Shown: one piece after another, positions 34,942 to 62,309 of the stretch
How the letters are laid out: the number at the start of each line of letters is the position of its first letter
How positions within the stretch are numbered: the stretch's first letter is position 1
Assembly (NCBI GenBank): GCA_023053685.1
Contig: JALIGW010000026.1
Location: 2,634,742 to 2,698,741, forward strand
Length of the DNA stretch: 64,000 bases
Source of the DNA: Diadophis punctatus similis
Lineage: Eukaryota > Chordata > Lepidosauria > Squamata > Dipsadidae
Reading direction: 5' to 3'
The notes under the pieces: model-generated
Seen by the model: the letters and a program-made list of their open reading frames with translations, nothing else
What the model was told of the DNA's origin: nothing
The model's database searches: none
Made by a program: the position numbers and the translations under genes

Positions 34942-35224
34942 GTCTGGAATGGTAGAGGTTCTCCTGCTTGAGCACAGGGTTGGACTAGAAGACCTCCAAG
35001 GTCCCTTCCCGCTCTTCGGTTCTATATTTTATGGGATCATGTGCTGTATTAACAGCCAACAGATCACTTTTATCTCATCATCATTCCTTCTCAGTTCACC
35101 TTGCACAAAGCCCTCCCATGGAATGAGTGAATAATGGTGGATCCAAAGCTGAAGTCCCCTTAGATGAAAGGATGAAGCATGATAATGATGATGATGATGA
35201 TGATGATCAAAGGGGCATTCATAA

Positions 35225-35345
35225 ATGCACCAGCGTGCCTACCGTCCCTGTCCTAATGTTCCCTCTTATCAGTACCCATCTTATGTATATAAACCCATCT
35301 ATGTATATTACCAACACGTACTTGACAAACATAAATAAAATAAAA
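35225..35345 (+). mobile_element. Retroposon 3' tail
   Basis: cgtgcctaccgtccctgtcc with an acttgacaaacataaataa end. The same block occurs at 55352-55520. Confidence 0.6.
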
Positions 35346-35584
35346 TAAAATAAATGATGATGATGATGATAAAGACTTTTTTTTTAAAGTCCCAGCTGCA
35401 TTCTCACAACATGCCAAGCTTGGGGGAAGTTGTTGTTGTTGTTGTTGTGAATGTAAAGAGCAGGGGACATTTCTACCAATCTCTTTTCCCCCCCACCTCC
35501 TTTCTCCAATTGATTTTTTTTTTTTAAAATCAGGTTGTATGGGGGGGGGGGCTTATATCTTCTGTTGTTGTAAAGGGATTGCAA

Positions 35585-35690
35585 GCCAAACGCATTTTAA
35601 GCTGCATTTGAAGAAACCGGCATGTCAGCTCAAAATTATTTAAAGCTTCTTAAATAGGATTATATTTGATTTCCTGTGAGAATCGGTGTG
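35585..35690. other. Short A/T-rich unique stretch
   Basis: Contains gcattttaagctgcatttg, aaaattatttaaagc and taaataggattatatttg; possible regulatory DNA. Confidence 0.3.
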
Positions 35691-35939
35691 TGTGTGTGTG
35701 TGATACAGTGTGATGGAGATGGTGACTCCTTCACGGAGTTATGAGGGTAGCAAACTATGCTGTCCAGGATCCGAAGTTACTCTGGGGAAAGGCCCATGAA
35801 CCAGGCCAAAAGGAACATATTGATTTTCAGAAGACCAGCCCTTCCTTTCTTTACAAGTAGGTGGCCTTCTGCCTAAACTAGTAAAAAAATAAATTAAGTT
35901 TCCTCGCACACATAGAGATGGTTGAGTAGTGGGGTCGTT

Positions 35940-36655
35940 GTTTTCTGTGCTTCGTGGTTTTCCTGCAGACGTTTCATGACCAAACTAGGTAACATCATCA
36001 GTGGTAGAGGGGAGTAGGATTCGCTCTGTGTATATACAGTCCCTTCTAGAACTCCAAAGTCGTTGTCGTTGTCTTCCTCCTCCTCCTCCTCCTCCTCCTC
36101 CTCCTCCTCCTCCTCCTCCTCCTCCTCCTCCTCTCCACAAATCTCACTCCCTTCTAGCACTGTTGATGTTACCTAGTTGGATCAGGAAACATCTACATGA
36201 AAACAACCCAGCTCAGAGACCACCAAGGACCCCACAATCCTCCTCCTCCTCCTCCATCTCCTCTCCACAAACCCCACTGCCTTCTAGCATTGATGTTGCT
36301 GCCTAGCTGGGTCATGAAACGTCTGCAAGAAAGCAACCAAGTTCAGACCTACAGTATATAAAACAGGGAGCACATCACTGTGCTCACACTCACTAGCACT
36401 GATGATGTTACCTAGTTGGGTCATGAAACGACTGCAAGAAAACAAACAAGTTGAGAGCTACAGTATATAAACAGGGAGCACGTCACACTCACTAGCACTG
36501 ATGATGTTACCTAGACAGGTCTTGAAACGTCCGCAAGAAAACAAACAAGTGCAGAACTACAATATATAAAACAGGGAGCACGTCACACTCACTAGCACTG
36601 ATGATGTTACCTAGCTGGGTCATGAAACGTCCGCAAGAAAACAACCCCAGCTCAG
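35940..36655. repeat. Snake dispersed repeat array
   Basis: One minus core (about 35963) and five plus cores (36164, 36288, 36397, 36498, 36598). The last few are spaced by ~100 bp with a tatataaaacagggagcac linker in place of CTC runs. Confidence 0.88.
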
Positions 36656-36663
36656 TGAGAACC

Positions 36664-36810
36664 CAGCTGCTGTGGCCCAAAGGTGGAGCTCTTGCCTCAC
36701 ATTCAGGAGGTTGTGAGTTCGATCCTAGGTAGAGGCAGATGTAGGGTCTCCTGCTTGGGCAGGGGGTTGGACTAGATGACCTGCAAGGTCCCTTCCAACT
36801 CTGTTAATCT
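36664..36810 (+). mobile_element. tRNA-derived SINE with CR1-like tail
   Basis: Near-identical to the copy at 246-405 (ggtggagctcttgcctcaca, gttgtgagttcgatccta, tggactagatgacctgcaag). Confidence 0.85.
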
Positions 36811-37069
36811 GTAAACAATCCTTGTCGAACCATGGGGAAGAAGGCACCAATCTGTGTCATTGTCCAGGGAAAGGTTCTAAGTTTTCAACCACAAGCTATG
36901 AACAACCCAACTATTTTTCTGCTAGGCTCAAAGGTGAGAACGTGAAACACGATATCTCCCAACAAGCTTGTTAGAAAGCTGACCCATAGCTGTTTGTCTC
37001 TCTCTTTCTCTCTTTCCTACACACTCACACACACACACAGACACACACTTAAGCACTTTTTTTAAAAAA

Positions 37070-37215
37070 AAAGTGCTTGCGCCCAAAATCCTCCCTGTTC
37101 ATTTGCATTTAAATCTCTTTGCCGTTCTTCTCATCGGCAGACAAATCCTCACCAAGGCTGCTTAATTAGACCAAATTAAATTTCCACTCGGTAGCTTGTC
37201 ATTCATTAGAAAACC
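37070..37215. promoter_or_regulatory. Candidate conserved non-coding element
   Basis: ttcatttgcatttaaatc (octamer-like), ggctgcttaattagacc, ccaaattaaatttcc and gtcattcattag in about 150 bp, repeat-free. Inferred only. Confidence 0.4.
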
Positions 37216-37474
37216 CTGCTGTTCTTTTTTTTTTCCCTCCTCTCCCTCTCTCTCTCCCCCACCCGCTTCAATAATCACAGCCTGGATTCCCCACCAGCCC
37301 TTTTTCCAAAGCCTCACTTCAGGCTTCCAGAGGCTGACTCGGGCTGGGTGAGCGCCAATAGACACCAGGCAGACGGTGTGGTTGTCTTGTCTTCTAAGAG
37401 TTGGTGAGGGTGAGGATAAATGCAAGCATTTTTCCCTGGAATAGGTTCCCCCCCCCCAAAGCCCTTTGGAATTC

Positions 37475-37477
<3 letters not shown>

Positions 37478-37571
<94 letters not shown>

Positions 37572-37581
37572 TTCCTTCCTT

Positions 37582-37662
<81 letters not shown>
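37478..37662 (+). repeat. (TTTC)n then (CT)n
   Basis: Pure microsatellites. Confidence 0.98.
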
Positions 37663-37721
37663 TTTGTTATTCTCTTCAAGGAAAGACACTTGCTTATAGC
37701 ATCCCCCCATACAATTGTTTA

Positions 37722-38623
<902 letters not shown>

Positions 38624-38714
38624 TCTCCTCTTCTTTCTTTACTTACTTATCTGTATCCTACCTTCATTGTTTTTACAAACAACTCAAGGCATACTCCCTC
38701 CTCCTCCTCTTTTC

Positions 38715-39070
38715 CCCAGAACAACAACCCTGTGAGGTGGGTTGGATTGAGAGAGACTGACTGGCCCAAAGTCACTCAGACAGATGGCTTTCATGGCCAG
38801 GGCAGAACTGGAACTCCCAGCCTCCTGGGGATTGACCCAAAATCAACCTGTCAATTTCTGTGCCTAAGGTGGAACTAAATCCTCCTGGTGATTGGCTCAA
38901 AGTCACCCAGCCGGCTTTCGTGCCTAAGGCAAAACTAGAACTCACGGTCTCCTGGCGTTTGGCCTAAAATCACCTAGCTGGCTTTCATGCCTAAAGTGGG
39001 ACTTGTACTCCCGCTGTCCCGCTCTAGCCTGGTGCCTCAAGCACTGAGCCATCACCTTCTTCAAAGTAGA
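38715..39070 (-). mobile_element. SINE with tandemly multiplied body, inverted
   Basis: In reverse, about four copies of gtcctcctggtgattggctcaa-like units (cacccagccggctttcgtgc, caaaactagaactcacggtc), then ctagcctggtgcctcaagca. Same SINE type as 21855-22260. Confidence 0.7.
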
Positions 39071-39139
39071 CCTGTTTAAGCAGAAATTTTGAACAATTTC
39101 AAGATGGCAGATGGTTCCACATTTGGCATTTTGGAAGTC

Positions 39140-39960
39140 AAATTGCTATCATGTCTCCCTTAGTCCTTCTTTTCATGAAACTAGACATACCCAGTTCCTG
39201 CAACCGTTCTTCCTATGTTTTAGCCTCCAGTCCCCTAATCATCTTTGTTGCTCTTCTCTGCACTCTTTCCAGAGTCTCAACGTCTTTTTTTCTACCTTGA
39301 TAAAGATCTCTAAATGTGCCCTCCCTTCCTTGCAAAAAGGCATTGAAGAGGACTCAGAAGCAAGCTTCCTCTATAAACTTTCCCCCAAAGCTGTCGTCCC
39401 TTCTGCAAATACCCCCAAAACTTGATCTAATACCTTCCTAAGACAGAGCGGATGGTTGCTTTTTTTTTTAACAGATTAACAAGAGTTGGAAGGGACCTTG
39501 CAGGTCATCTAGTCCAACCCCCTGCTCAAACACCATTTCTGACAGATGGCAGTCCAGTCTCTTCTTGAAAGCTTCCAGCGTTGAAGCGCCCACAACTTCC
39601 GAAGGCGACTTCTGTTCCATCGGTTGATGGTTCTCGCTGTCAGAAAATTCCTCCTTATTTCTCGGTTGAATCAATCAATCAGAATAGAGCTGGAAGGGAC
39701 CTTAGAGGTCATCTAGTCCAACTCCCCGCCCGAGCAGGAGACCCTACACCATTTCTGACAGATGTCAGTCCAGTCTCTTCTTGAAAGCTCCCACAACTTC
39801 CGAAGGCGACTTCTGTTCCATCGGTTGATGGATCTCGCTGTCAGGAAATTTCTCCTTGTTTCCAGGTTGAATCTCTCTCCTTGATCAGTTTCCATCCATT
39901 GTTCCTTGTCTGGCCTTCAGGTGCTTTGGGGAATAGGTGGCATTCCTGGCCCCCCTAGGG
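39140..39960 (-). mobile_element. Cluster of CR1 3' fragments, inverted
   Basis: Three reversed CR1 pieces (39140-39290, 39478-39680, 39680-39960), each with agagttggaagggacctt-type or tctcgctgtcaggaaatttc blocks. Confidence 0.8.
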
Positions 39961-40004
39961 CCCGCTCAACCGAACGGGGCCCATCCGTATCCCCCCCCAC
40001 CTCC

Positions 40005-40140
40005 CGGCGCATTGTTGTCAACCCGCCTTCCCTGAATGTAATCAAACATCACGCTAAGTAGCAAATAAATCTCTCCGTCTCTTAAGCCGCACAGCGAGAT
40101 CATGTAAATGCAAATGAGAAGCCGGAGATCAAGCTGTGGT
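40005..40140. promoter_or_regulatory. Candidate conserved non-coding element
   Basis: tgaatgtaatcaaacatcac, aatctctccgtctcttaagc and gtaaatgcaaatgagaagc (octamer). Repeat-free. Inferred only. Confidence 0.35.
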
Positions 40141-40394
40141 TTGGTTGGGGTGGGGGGGATATGTCGGAAGGAGGGAGGGGGTTGGAGGAGAGCAGGAGAT
40201 CTCTGGAAGTGCTCTGCTCACCAGGACCCATAAATCAGGGAACGGTCCTTGTAATGGGGTGGAGGGGGGATGATGAGGGGTTTTAAGGCATGGGGCCGGG
40301 AGGATGCCTCCTTTTAAGTGAAACCAAACACTTAAGGAGGAAGGAGTGATCATAAATGCTGCATTTGTCTTAGGAAGGTATTAGATTAGATTAG

Positions 40395-40470
40395 ATTATT
40401 GTTAGAGTTGGAAGGGACCTTGTAGGTCATCTAGTCCAACCCCCCTCGCTCAAGCAGGAGTCCTTTAAGC
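40395..40470 (-). mobile_element. CR1 3' terminus, inverted
   Basis: agagttggaagggaccttgt and atctagtccaacccccctcg. Confidence 0.75.
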
Positions 40471-40579
40471 TAGGCCCTTTAAAAGAATCAGAGCAAAACA
40501 AGCCCAAAAGATTCAAAAAAATTCTCAAAATCTTTCCTAAAAACCACGTGCTTTCCTGGAAGTTTGCATTTTGTCTCCT

Positions 40580-40890
40580 CCAGTCGTCCCTGACTTACGA
40601 CCGTTCATTTAGTGACCGTTCAAAGTTATAACGGCACAGAAAAAGACACAAGACGTTATGAACCGTTTTCACGTTTATGGCCGTTCCCCGTGGTCATGTG
40701 ATTAGAATTGGGATGCTCGGCAACTGACTCGCATTCATGACGGTCGCAGCAGTGTCGCGGGGGAGGGGTCGCGTGATCACCTTTGGCGACCTTCTGTCAA
40801 GGACCCTGTGACTAATTTAACAACGGCGGGAATTCACTTAACAACGGTGGTAAGAAAGGTCGTAAAACGAGGGGGGGAACCTCACTTAGC
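40580..40890 (-). mobile_element. MITE, CAGGTAGTCCTCGACTTA family, inverted
   Basis: gtccctgacttacgaccgtt, tcatgacggtcgcagcagtg and aacaacggcgggaattcact. Confidence 0.75.
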
Positions 40891-40908
40891 ATATTTCTTG
40901 CTTCATGA

Positions 40909-41101
40909 GAGGAAGGAAGGAAGGAAGGAAGGAAGGAAGGAAGGAAGGAAGGAAGGAAGGAAGGAAGGAAGGAAGGAAAAGAAAGAGGGAGAGAGAGAGA
41001 AAGAGAAAGAGAGCAAGAGAAAGAGAAAGAGAAAGAGAAAGAGAAAGAGAAAAAGGAAGGAAGGAAGGAAGGAAGGAAGGAAAAGAAAGAGGGAGAGAAA
41101 G

Positions 41102-41132
<31 letters not shown>

Positions 41133-41200
41133 GAAAGAGAGAAAGAGAAAGAGGAAGGAAGGAAGGAAGAAAGAGAGAAAGAGAGAGAGAAAGAGAGAAA
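40909..41200 (+). repeat. (GGAA)n/(GAAA)n purine tract
   Basis: About 290 bp A/G only. Confidence 0.97.
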
Positions 41201-41229
41201 AACTGGGCAGGGCATCTTGGAAAAATAGA

Positions 41230-41460
41230 CGGAGTTGGTTTTAATTAGAACATTGAGGTGGGAAATAAGGCGGGTGAAATAACATCTTAATGAGATTTAA
41301 TGACGTTTAATGAAGTTATCCGCTCTTGAGGACAGCCGTGGAGGGCAGGAAAAACGCCGTTTCTACCCAGGAAACGGAAAATCCTATGTTGAATCAGTGC
41401 AGGATGGGATATGCCATCGGTTTTTACGGCGGAATTAAAAGCAAAAACAAAAGAGAAGAG
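41230..41460. promoter_or_regulatory. Candidate conserved non-coding element
   Basis: tttaattagaacattgagg, catcttaatgagatttaatg and acgtttaatgaagttatccg: four ATTA/TAAT sites within 90 bp. Repeat-free. Inferred only. Confidence 0.35.
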
Positions 41461-41584
41461 GGTGTAATTTGATCAGGATTTGGGGTTTCCACCCCCCACT
41501 CCAAATTGTGATTTAGATTTTTATGTCTAGGGAGAAGAGGGAAAAAAACCACCCTGCAACTTGACTTAGGCAGAGAGACAGACA

Positions 41585-41650
41585 TAGAATCACAGCGTCG
41601 GAAGGGACCTTAGAGGTCCTCTAGTCCAACCCCCTGCTTGAGCAGGAGGC
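41585..41650 (-). mobile_element. CR1 3' terminus, inverted
   Basis: gtcggaagggaccttagagg and gtccaaccccctgcttgagc. The following ~850 bp (41650-42510) holds no recognised gene or element. Confidence 0.7.
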
Positions 41651-42514
41651 CGGGAAGAATCCAACCCAGAAGTCGAAGAAACGGAACAAAAGCAGTTGTG
41701 GCTTGAGACAAACCTCCTGTGTTTCTCCGAGCAGCAAAGTCAGGGAAAGATCAATGGTTGGACCAGAAGAAAGTTGGCCCGACCAAGACAAATAATGTCA
41801 GAGTTGAACCAAAAGCTTTAATGAACCTTGAAGCGATACAACAGCCAGTAACCACGGACCCCGGTTTTATTTAGTTTTCAAATTAACTCCCTTTCTTTCC
41901 CGAGGTGTCCCCTGGGGTGGGGGGCTTTGTGGGGTCTGTGGGATTCATTGACACCCCCAGCATTGTCCTTTTTGTCTTGAGCGAGGTCTCCATGGTGAAC
42001 CCAAGCAGAGATTAGCAGCTACACTTTGAAAGTTTCGGGTTTCTTTTGGTCAGAAATGGAGAAGTGAGGTTGGGCCGGCTGACAGAGTGGGTGGGAATCC
42101 CCACATGAAGCTTAAGCTTGTTGTGGGTCGAACGCACAATGGGGAAAATCGCTTTCGCTGCTTCTTCTCCTCCCCCCCCCCCCAAGGAGGTTGCAAATCC
42201 CTCCAAGGCAAAAAGGCTTCAAATGTTTTTTTTTCCAGTTTTCCACCGGGTTTTCAAGACAAAGCCCACCCACAGGTTGTCGTCCATTGTTAAGAAACAA
42301 ACTCACAAAACTCTGTGTGTGTCAGATAGGAGTGAAAAATCTCTCGGTGGGTTCCAAATTAGGCGCTGCTTAAAAAGCCAGGAAGGGGTCCCCGTGGTGT
42401 AACACGATGGGATCATCAAATCCCCCTTTTCTTTTCTTTTTTAAGCCACGGAAAACCAAAGTTTTAAAGAAGTTTCGCGCAGGGGTCGGTGCGCCTGTTG
42501 TGCGAAGCGATGAG

Positions 42515-42720
42515 GGCGCGTAGTCTTCGACTTACGACCACAATTGGGATCGGAGTTTCTGTTGCTAAGCAAGATGGTTGTTAAGTGAGTCGGGCCCCAG
42601 AGGGAAACAACCCTTTCCCCCCCACAGTTGTTAAATGAATGGCTGTAGATGAATAACAAGAGTTGGAAGGGACCTCGGAGGTCTTCTAGTCCAACCCCCC
42701 TGCGCGGGCAGGAAACTCTA
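42515..42720. mobile_element. MITE fragment joined to an inverted CR1 terminus
   Basis: tagtcttcgacttacgacca and gttgttaagtgagtcgggcc, then gagttggaagggacctcgga. Confidence 0.7.
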
Positions 42721-42781
42721 TGCGTTTTGCTGATCCACTAATTTAGTCACTTTGTCAAAAAATGGAATGAAATAAGATTTG

Positions 42782-43120
42782 TTCTTCTCTTCTCTTCCCC
42801 TCCCTCCTCTCCTTCTCCTCCCTCCCTTCTCTTCTCTTCTTTTCTCTTCTTCTCCCCTCCTGTTCTCTCTTCTCTTCTTCTCTTTTCTCTTCTCTTCTCT
42901 TCCCCTCCCCTCCCATCCTCATCCTCATCCCCTTCTCTTCTCTTCTCTCTTTTCTCTTCTCCTCTCCTCTCCTCTCCTCTCCTCTCCTCTCCTCCCCTCT
43001 CCTCCCCTCCCCTCTCCTCTCCTCTCCTCTCCTCTCCCATCCCATTATTCTATTCTATTCTATTCTATTCTATTCTATTCTATTCTATTCTATTCTATTC
43101 TATTCTATTCTATTCTATTC
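42782..43120 (+). repeat. (TCTTC)/(CTCTC) tract then (ATTCT)n
   Basis: Pyrimidine tract to 43040, then ~75 bp (ATTCT)n. Followed by an inverted MITE fragment (43185-43340) that ends about 80 bp before CFAP77 exon a. Confidence 0.95.
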
Positions 43121-43273
43121 TCTGTTCTGTTTTGTTCCTGTTCTGTTCTATACTATAGCTTGTGTCGATTAAAACCTTTTCTGCAAACAAGCCACTCCCT
43201 TAACAACTGCAAACAAATCAATATGCTTAACCCCCCCGGGGGGGGAGTCGTAAATTGGGCGGGTCTCACTTAA

Positions 43274-58364
<15,091 letters not shown>

Positions 58365-58489
58365 GTGGGTCTGAATGTGGAAAGGGCTTATTCTGAATGG
58401 CAAGGCGGAGGCCGGCCCCACAGCAGCCATCTCATGATCGTCCCTAAGTAAATTCAGATTTAAATGGCCGAAACACAATGGATCTTGCC

Positions 58490-58800
58490 AATACAGGCAC
58501 TTCTTGACTTAGCGGCCACGACTCGGAACAGAAATTCCATCGCTAAACGAGGCAGCTGTTAAGCAAGCCGTGCCTGACTTTAACAGATTAACAGAGTTGG
58601 AAGGGACCTTACAGGTCATCTAGTCCAACCCCCTGCCTAAGCAGGAGACCTTACATCTGCCTCTACCTAGGATTGAACTCACAACCTCCTGATTGTGAGG
58701 CAAGAGCTCCACCTCTAGGCCATAGCAGCTGGGTATGACCTTCGTTGCCATTGTTGTGTAGCAAATCACTGCAGTCCTTAAGTGAACCCTGAGGTCAGCG
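58490..58800. mobile_element. MITE interrupted by an inverted tRNA-derived SINE
   Basis: MITE parts (acttcttgacttagcggcca; cactgcagtccttaagtgaa) flank a reversed SINE (58584-58733) with gttggaagggaccttacagg and aggattgaactcacaacctc. Confidence 0.75.
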
Positions 58801-59057
58801 ATGAAATCTACTTACCTTCCCTACCGGTTCGGAAGTGCATGATTTGCACACACGCCACTATCCTGTGCGCTTTTTCACCCTCTGCGCATGCGCAGAAAGC
58901 TTTGTGCATGCGCAGAGGATTAAAAAAAGAAAATGGCGACGTCCGGGCGGGTGGGCGGAGCCTCACGCTGCCGCGGTTACTGGTTCTCCGAACCACCGGC
59001 GGCCTCTGCTACCGGTACGCCTGAACCGGGCCGAACCGGTAGCATTTCACCCCTGCC
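58795..59057 (-). mobile_element. hAT-like MITE (CAGGGGTGAAAT ends)
   Basis: cagcgatgaaatctacttac to accggtagcatttcacccct; internal catgcgcagaaagctttgtg palindrome. Confidence 0.85.
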
Positions 59058-59164
59058 TGAGGTCCTTAAGCAAATCTGGGTTCTGCCGTTGATTTTGCTG
59101 CTCAGAAGTCAGTGGCAATTCGGTGTAATGAATTGTTGTTGTTATTATTATTATTAAAAAATAA

Positions 59165-59360
59165 GCAAGCCAAACCTGTGACAGCTGCTTGTCTAAGGGG
59201 AATGCGGATGCCGGATCATTTCAATGGAAATGTCACCTGTTTGAATGTGGCGCTAGCAAGCGGGGCGAAAATCACCAGGAGTTTTTCTCGGAGGCTGAAT
59301 TCAAAAGTTATTCAGCGGAACGCGGCTTCTAAGAAAACAGAGGGAAGTGCGAAATACTTT
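59165..59360. promoter_or_regulatory. Candidate conserved non-coding element
   Basis: cctgtgacagctgcttg (TGACAG plus CAGCTG), atttcaatggaaatg, gtcacctgtttgaatg and aaagttattcagcgg. Repeat-free. Confidence 0.4.
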
Positions 59361-59647
59361 CTCAAACATTATGTTCAGAAATGTTCAGTTTGGGTTGTTT
59401 GGAGGGGGTCTGTCTTCTGTATAGACTAGATGACCTTACAAGGTCCCTTCCAACTCTTCTGTTATTCTGTTATTTTATTTTATTTTTCTTTAACGAAAAA
59501 AAGTCAGGCGGTGAGCTCATGTTCGCCCGACTCTCCCCGTGGGAGTATCAAATTGCGAAGCCCAGAACTATATTTCAAAATGTGATACAGTAGATTACTC
59601 CTTAATGGCTCCCTCTGGATTACTTTAAAAAAAAACGGACTCTTTAA

Positions 59648-60000
59648 CAGAATAACAGAGTTGGAAGGGACCTTGGAGGTCTTCTAGTCCAACCCCCTGC
59701 TTAGGCAGGAAATGCTACACCACTTCAGACAAATGGTTATCCAATCTCTTCTTTAAAACTTCCAGTGTTGGATCATTCACAACTTCTGGAGGCAAGCTTT
59801 TCCATGGATGAATTGTTTCCACCGTCAAGAACTTTCTCCTTAGTTCTAGGTTGCTTCTCTCCTTGTTTAGTTTCTATCCATTGCTTCTTGTTCTACCCTC
59901 AGGTGCCTTGGAGAATAGCTTGACTCCCTCTTCTTTGTGGTAACCCCTGAGATATTGGAACACTCCTATCACATCACCCCTAGTCCTTCTTTTCCTATGG
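59648..60000 (-). mobile_element. CR1 LINE 3' end, inverted
   Basis: agagttggaagggaccttgg to gatattggaacactcctatc. Confidence 0.88.
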
Positions 60001-60029
60001 ATTTGCAAAGCCGCATGTAACCAAATTCG

Positions 60030-60310
60030 CTGGTTTACTCCCTGTCAGGCAGTGATTTTTATATTGCCTGTTACATGTATATGCAGGGAGCTGCATCCCT
60101 ATCTAATATAATGGTTTATTCCTGAGCACGTGATTGATATGTTCTATTACGCATGTGTGCATTCCATTTTTTCCTTCCGTTCCTAGCTCCTGTGGAAGCA
60201 AGACGTGTTTTTATAGCAGAGATGTAATTAATAAGAATTTATTGTTTTTGTACCGAAATAAATATTTCTATTTAGAACTTTAAACTGCGGTTTCATTTCT
60301 AATGTCAGAG
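60030..60310. promoter_or_regulatory. Candidate conserved non-coding element
   Basis: gtgatttttatattgcctg, gatgtaattaataagaattt and gcacgtgattgatatg. Repeat-free. Inferred only. Confidence 0.35.
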
Positions 60311-60449
60311 TTCCAGGAAACTCTCCCGGGTTTCTGGGTTGAAGGAAACCAACCAGGATGTTCCAAACTTCTTTGCTCGCTTGGTTTTTTTTTTTTCTTC
60401 CTGGCACAAGACCCATATCTAGTGTTTTAGCCCACTCTCCCAGCGCCTT

Positions 60450-60842
60450 GCTCATCTGGGTATGTCTAGTTTAATGAAAAGAAGGACCAGGGGAGACATG
60501 ATAGCAGTGTTCCAATAGATCAGGGGTTGCCACAAAGAAGAGGGAGTCAAGCTATTCTCCAAAGCACCTTGAGGGTAGAACAAGAAGCAATGGGTGGAAA
60601 CTAAACAAGGAGAGAAGCAACTTAGAACTAAGGAGAAATTTCCTGACAGTTAGAACAATTAAACAGTGGAACAGCTTGCCTCCAGAAGTTGTGAATGCTC
60701 CAACACTGGACGTTTTCAAGATGATGTTGGATAACCATTTGTCTGAAGTAGTGTAGGGTTTCCTGCCTAAGCAGGGGGTTGGACTAGAAGACCTCCAAGG
60801 TCCCTTCCAACTCTGTTGTTATTATTATTATTATTATTATTA
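60450..60842 (+). mobile_element. CR1 LINE 3' end with (ATT)n
   Basis: gtatgtctagtttaatgaaa to aggtcccttccaactctgtt, then (ATT)n. Confidence 0.88.
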
Positions 60843-61089
60843 TCTGTCCCCTTCTTGGTTGACACAATCCTCTCAAAAGCAGCCCGGGACAGACACGACG
60901 GAGCTTTTCACTCACAGGCAGTTTATGAAAAAAAAAGAGAATTTGAAGCCAAGGCAAGGAGGGGGGGAAGAGAATGCAAATAAAGAGAAGTGGAGAACGG
61001 GAAGGAAACCATCATCGGAGGGAAAAATGGAAAATTAAAGGGGGGAAACCCACAAGCGTATGAGGTATCTCACCTGGGTACCCCCTCCC

Positions 61090-61425
61090 CCGTCCCGGCA
61101 GCCCTCCCTCCAATTAAATCAAAACGGTTTGTTTTTAATGGTCTTTTACATTGACAAGTGGACTATCATTTTAGGGCCTGAAAGCTGTCAGGGAGCGGAG
61201 GCGAATCCTCCGTTGATAATGCCCAGCGGTTCCAATTAGGCACCGAGGCCGTTCCTGGTGCGTTAATGACTCCCCCGACACCCGCTTGCCCCCTTCGGCA
61301 CTGCCTAATTCCTCTTCCTCCCCACTTCCTCTGACACCACAAATTACTGACACAAAACGGAGACAGCTTGGCGTCTCCTAGCCAGGCCAGGCCCAGGCCT
61401 GTGGGCTTAATGAGCAAGAGAAGTT
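61090..61425. promoter_or_regulatory. Candidate conserved non-coding element
   Basis: cctccaattaaatcaaaacg, tgtttttaatggtctttt, tatcattttagggcctg, gttccaattaggcaccgag, gtgcgttaatgactcccc, actgcctaattcctc, caaattactgacac and ggcttaatgagcaag: eight ATTA/TAAT-type sites in 330 bp, no repeat family, no coding frame. Confidence 0.45.
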
Positions 61426-61916
61426 GTGGGGGGTTTTTCCCCCTTTTTTCTTCCTTCCTTTCCTTTCCTTTCCTTTCCCCTCTTCCGTATTTCCCCCCTC
61501 CCTTCACGAGGAGGCTTGTCTTCTCCGCTAAGTTCTTTTCTTGTTTGACAGCCGCTTGCGTGTTGACCTTATAAAAGATTTAGCATCTCTCGTTATTTCC
61601 CTGCCAAGCGTTGACGACCGAAGACGGGTGATGGGTTGCGAAGATTGGGGGGGTATGTGTGAGGAAAAACGGTCGGTCTGTAAAGATGGGTGAATCGGTG
61701 GGGAAAGCTGGAAACTTGTACGCCCGGCGGTGTGCACCGTGCCGGAGAGTTCCAAGAAAGGAGTTACAATTCCAGCCCTGAAATCTTAGCTGAGCTGTGT
61801 TTAAACGTCCCTCCAGGCTGTGCAAAATGCCGGAGACGCCGGACAAGGGGCAGCAGTTAGAAAAGACTCACGGAGAGGCCCAAGCTGCTGACATCACACC
61901 CTTGAAAAGTTTGGTG

Positions 61917-62236
61917 CAGGGGGTCAGCAACCCGCGGCTCTGGAGCCGCATGTGGCTCTTTCATCCCTCTGCTGCGGCTCCCTGTCGCTCAAAATATGCG
62001 TCACAACTGCCAATGTGCAACACCCACCGACGCACAATTTATTAAGCTTTTCGACCCGCGGTAGGCCAACCATGGATAACTCCAAGAAAAGAAAAGTTTC
62101 AGAAGAAAACAGAACCTTTCATTCAACTATATATGCTAGTTTTGTGGCCACTCAGGAAATAGTCAGGCACGGGAAGAGTTTTGTGGCTCCCGAAGAAGCT
62201 AACAATACCCCAAGCAAGACCTGCCAAACAAGATAA
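61917..62236 (+). mobile_element. hAT element fragment with transposase remnant
   Basis: Left end cagggggtcagcaaccc. The interior is the same as 46127-46467, with a short open remnant (MDNSKKRKVSEENRTF, YASFVATQEIVRHGKSF). The right end was not found. Confidence 0.8.
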
Positions 62237-62309
62237 CAGTAAATGATCTAACCATTAGGGCAGTAGAATCTGCAAGACCATTCCCAATAACACTAACAGG
62301 GCAAGCACT

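Noticed and set aside
41370..41410. ggaaaatcctatgttgaatc as part of CFAP77 exon 1
   Set aside because: The short peptide looks plausible but there is no start codon context or phase-0 GT donor joining it to the exon at 43421.
61797..62236. Possible CFAP77 terminal exon or host gene from the frames here
   Set aside because: The frame MDNSKKRKVSEENRTF belongs to a hAT transposase remnant also present at 46127-46467.
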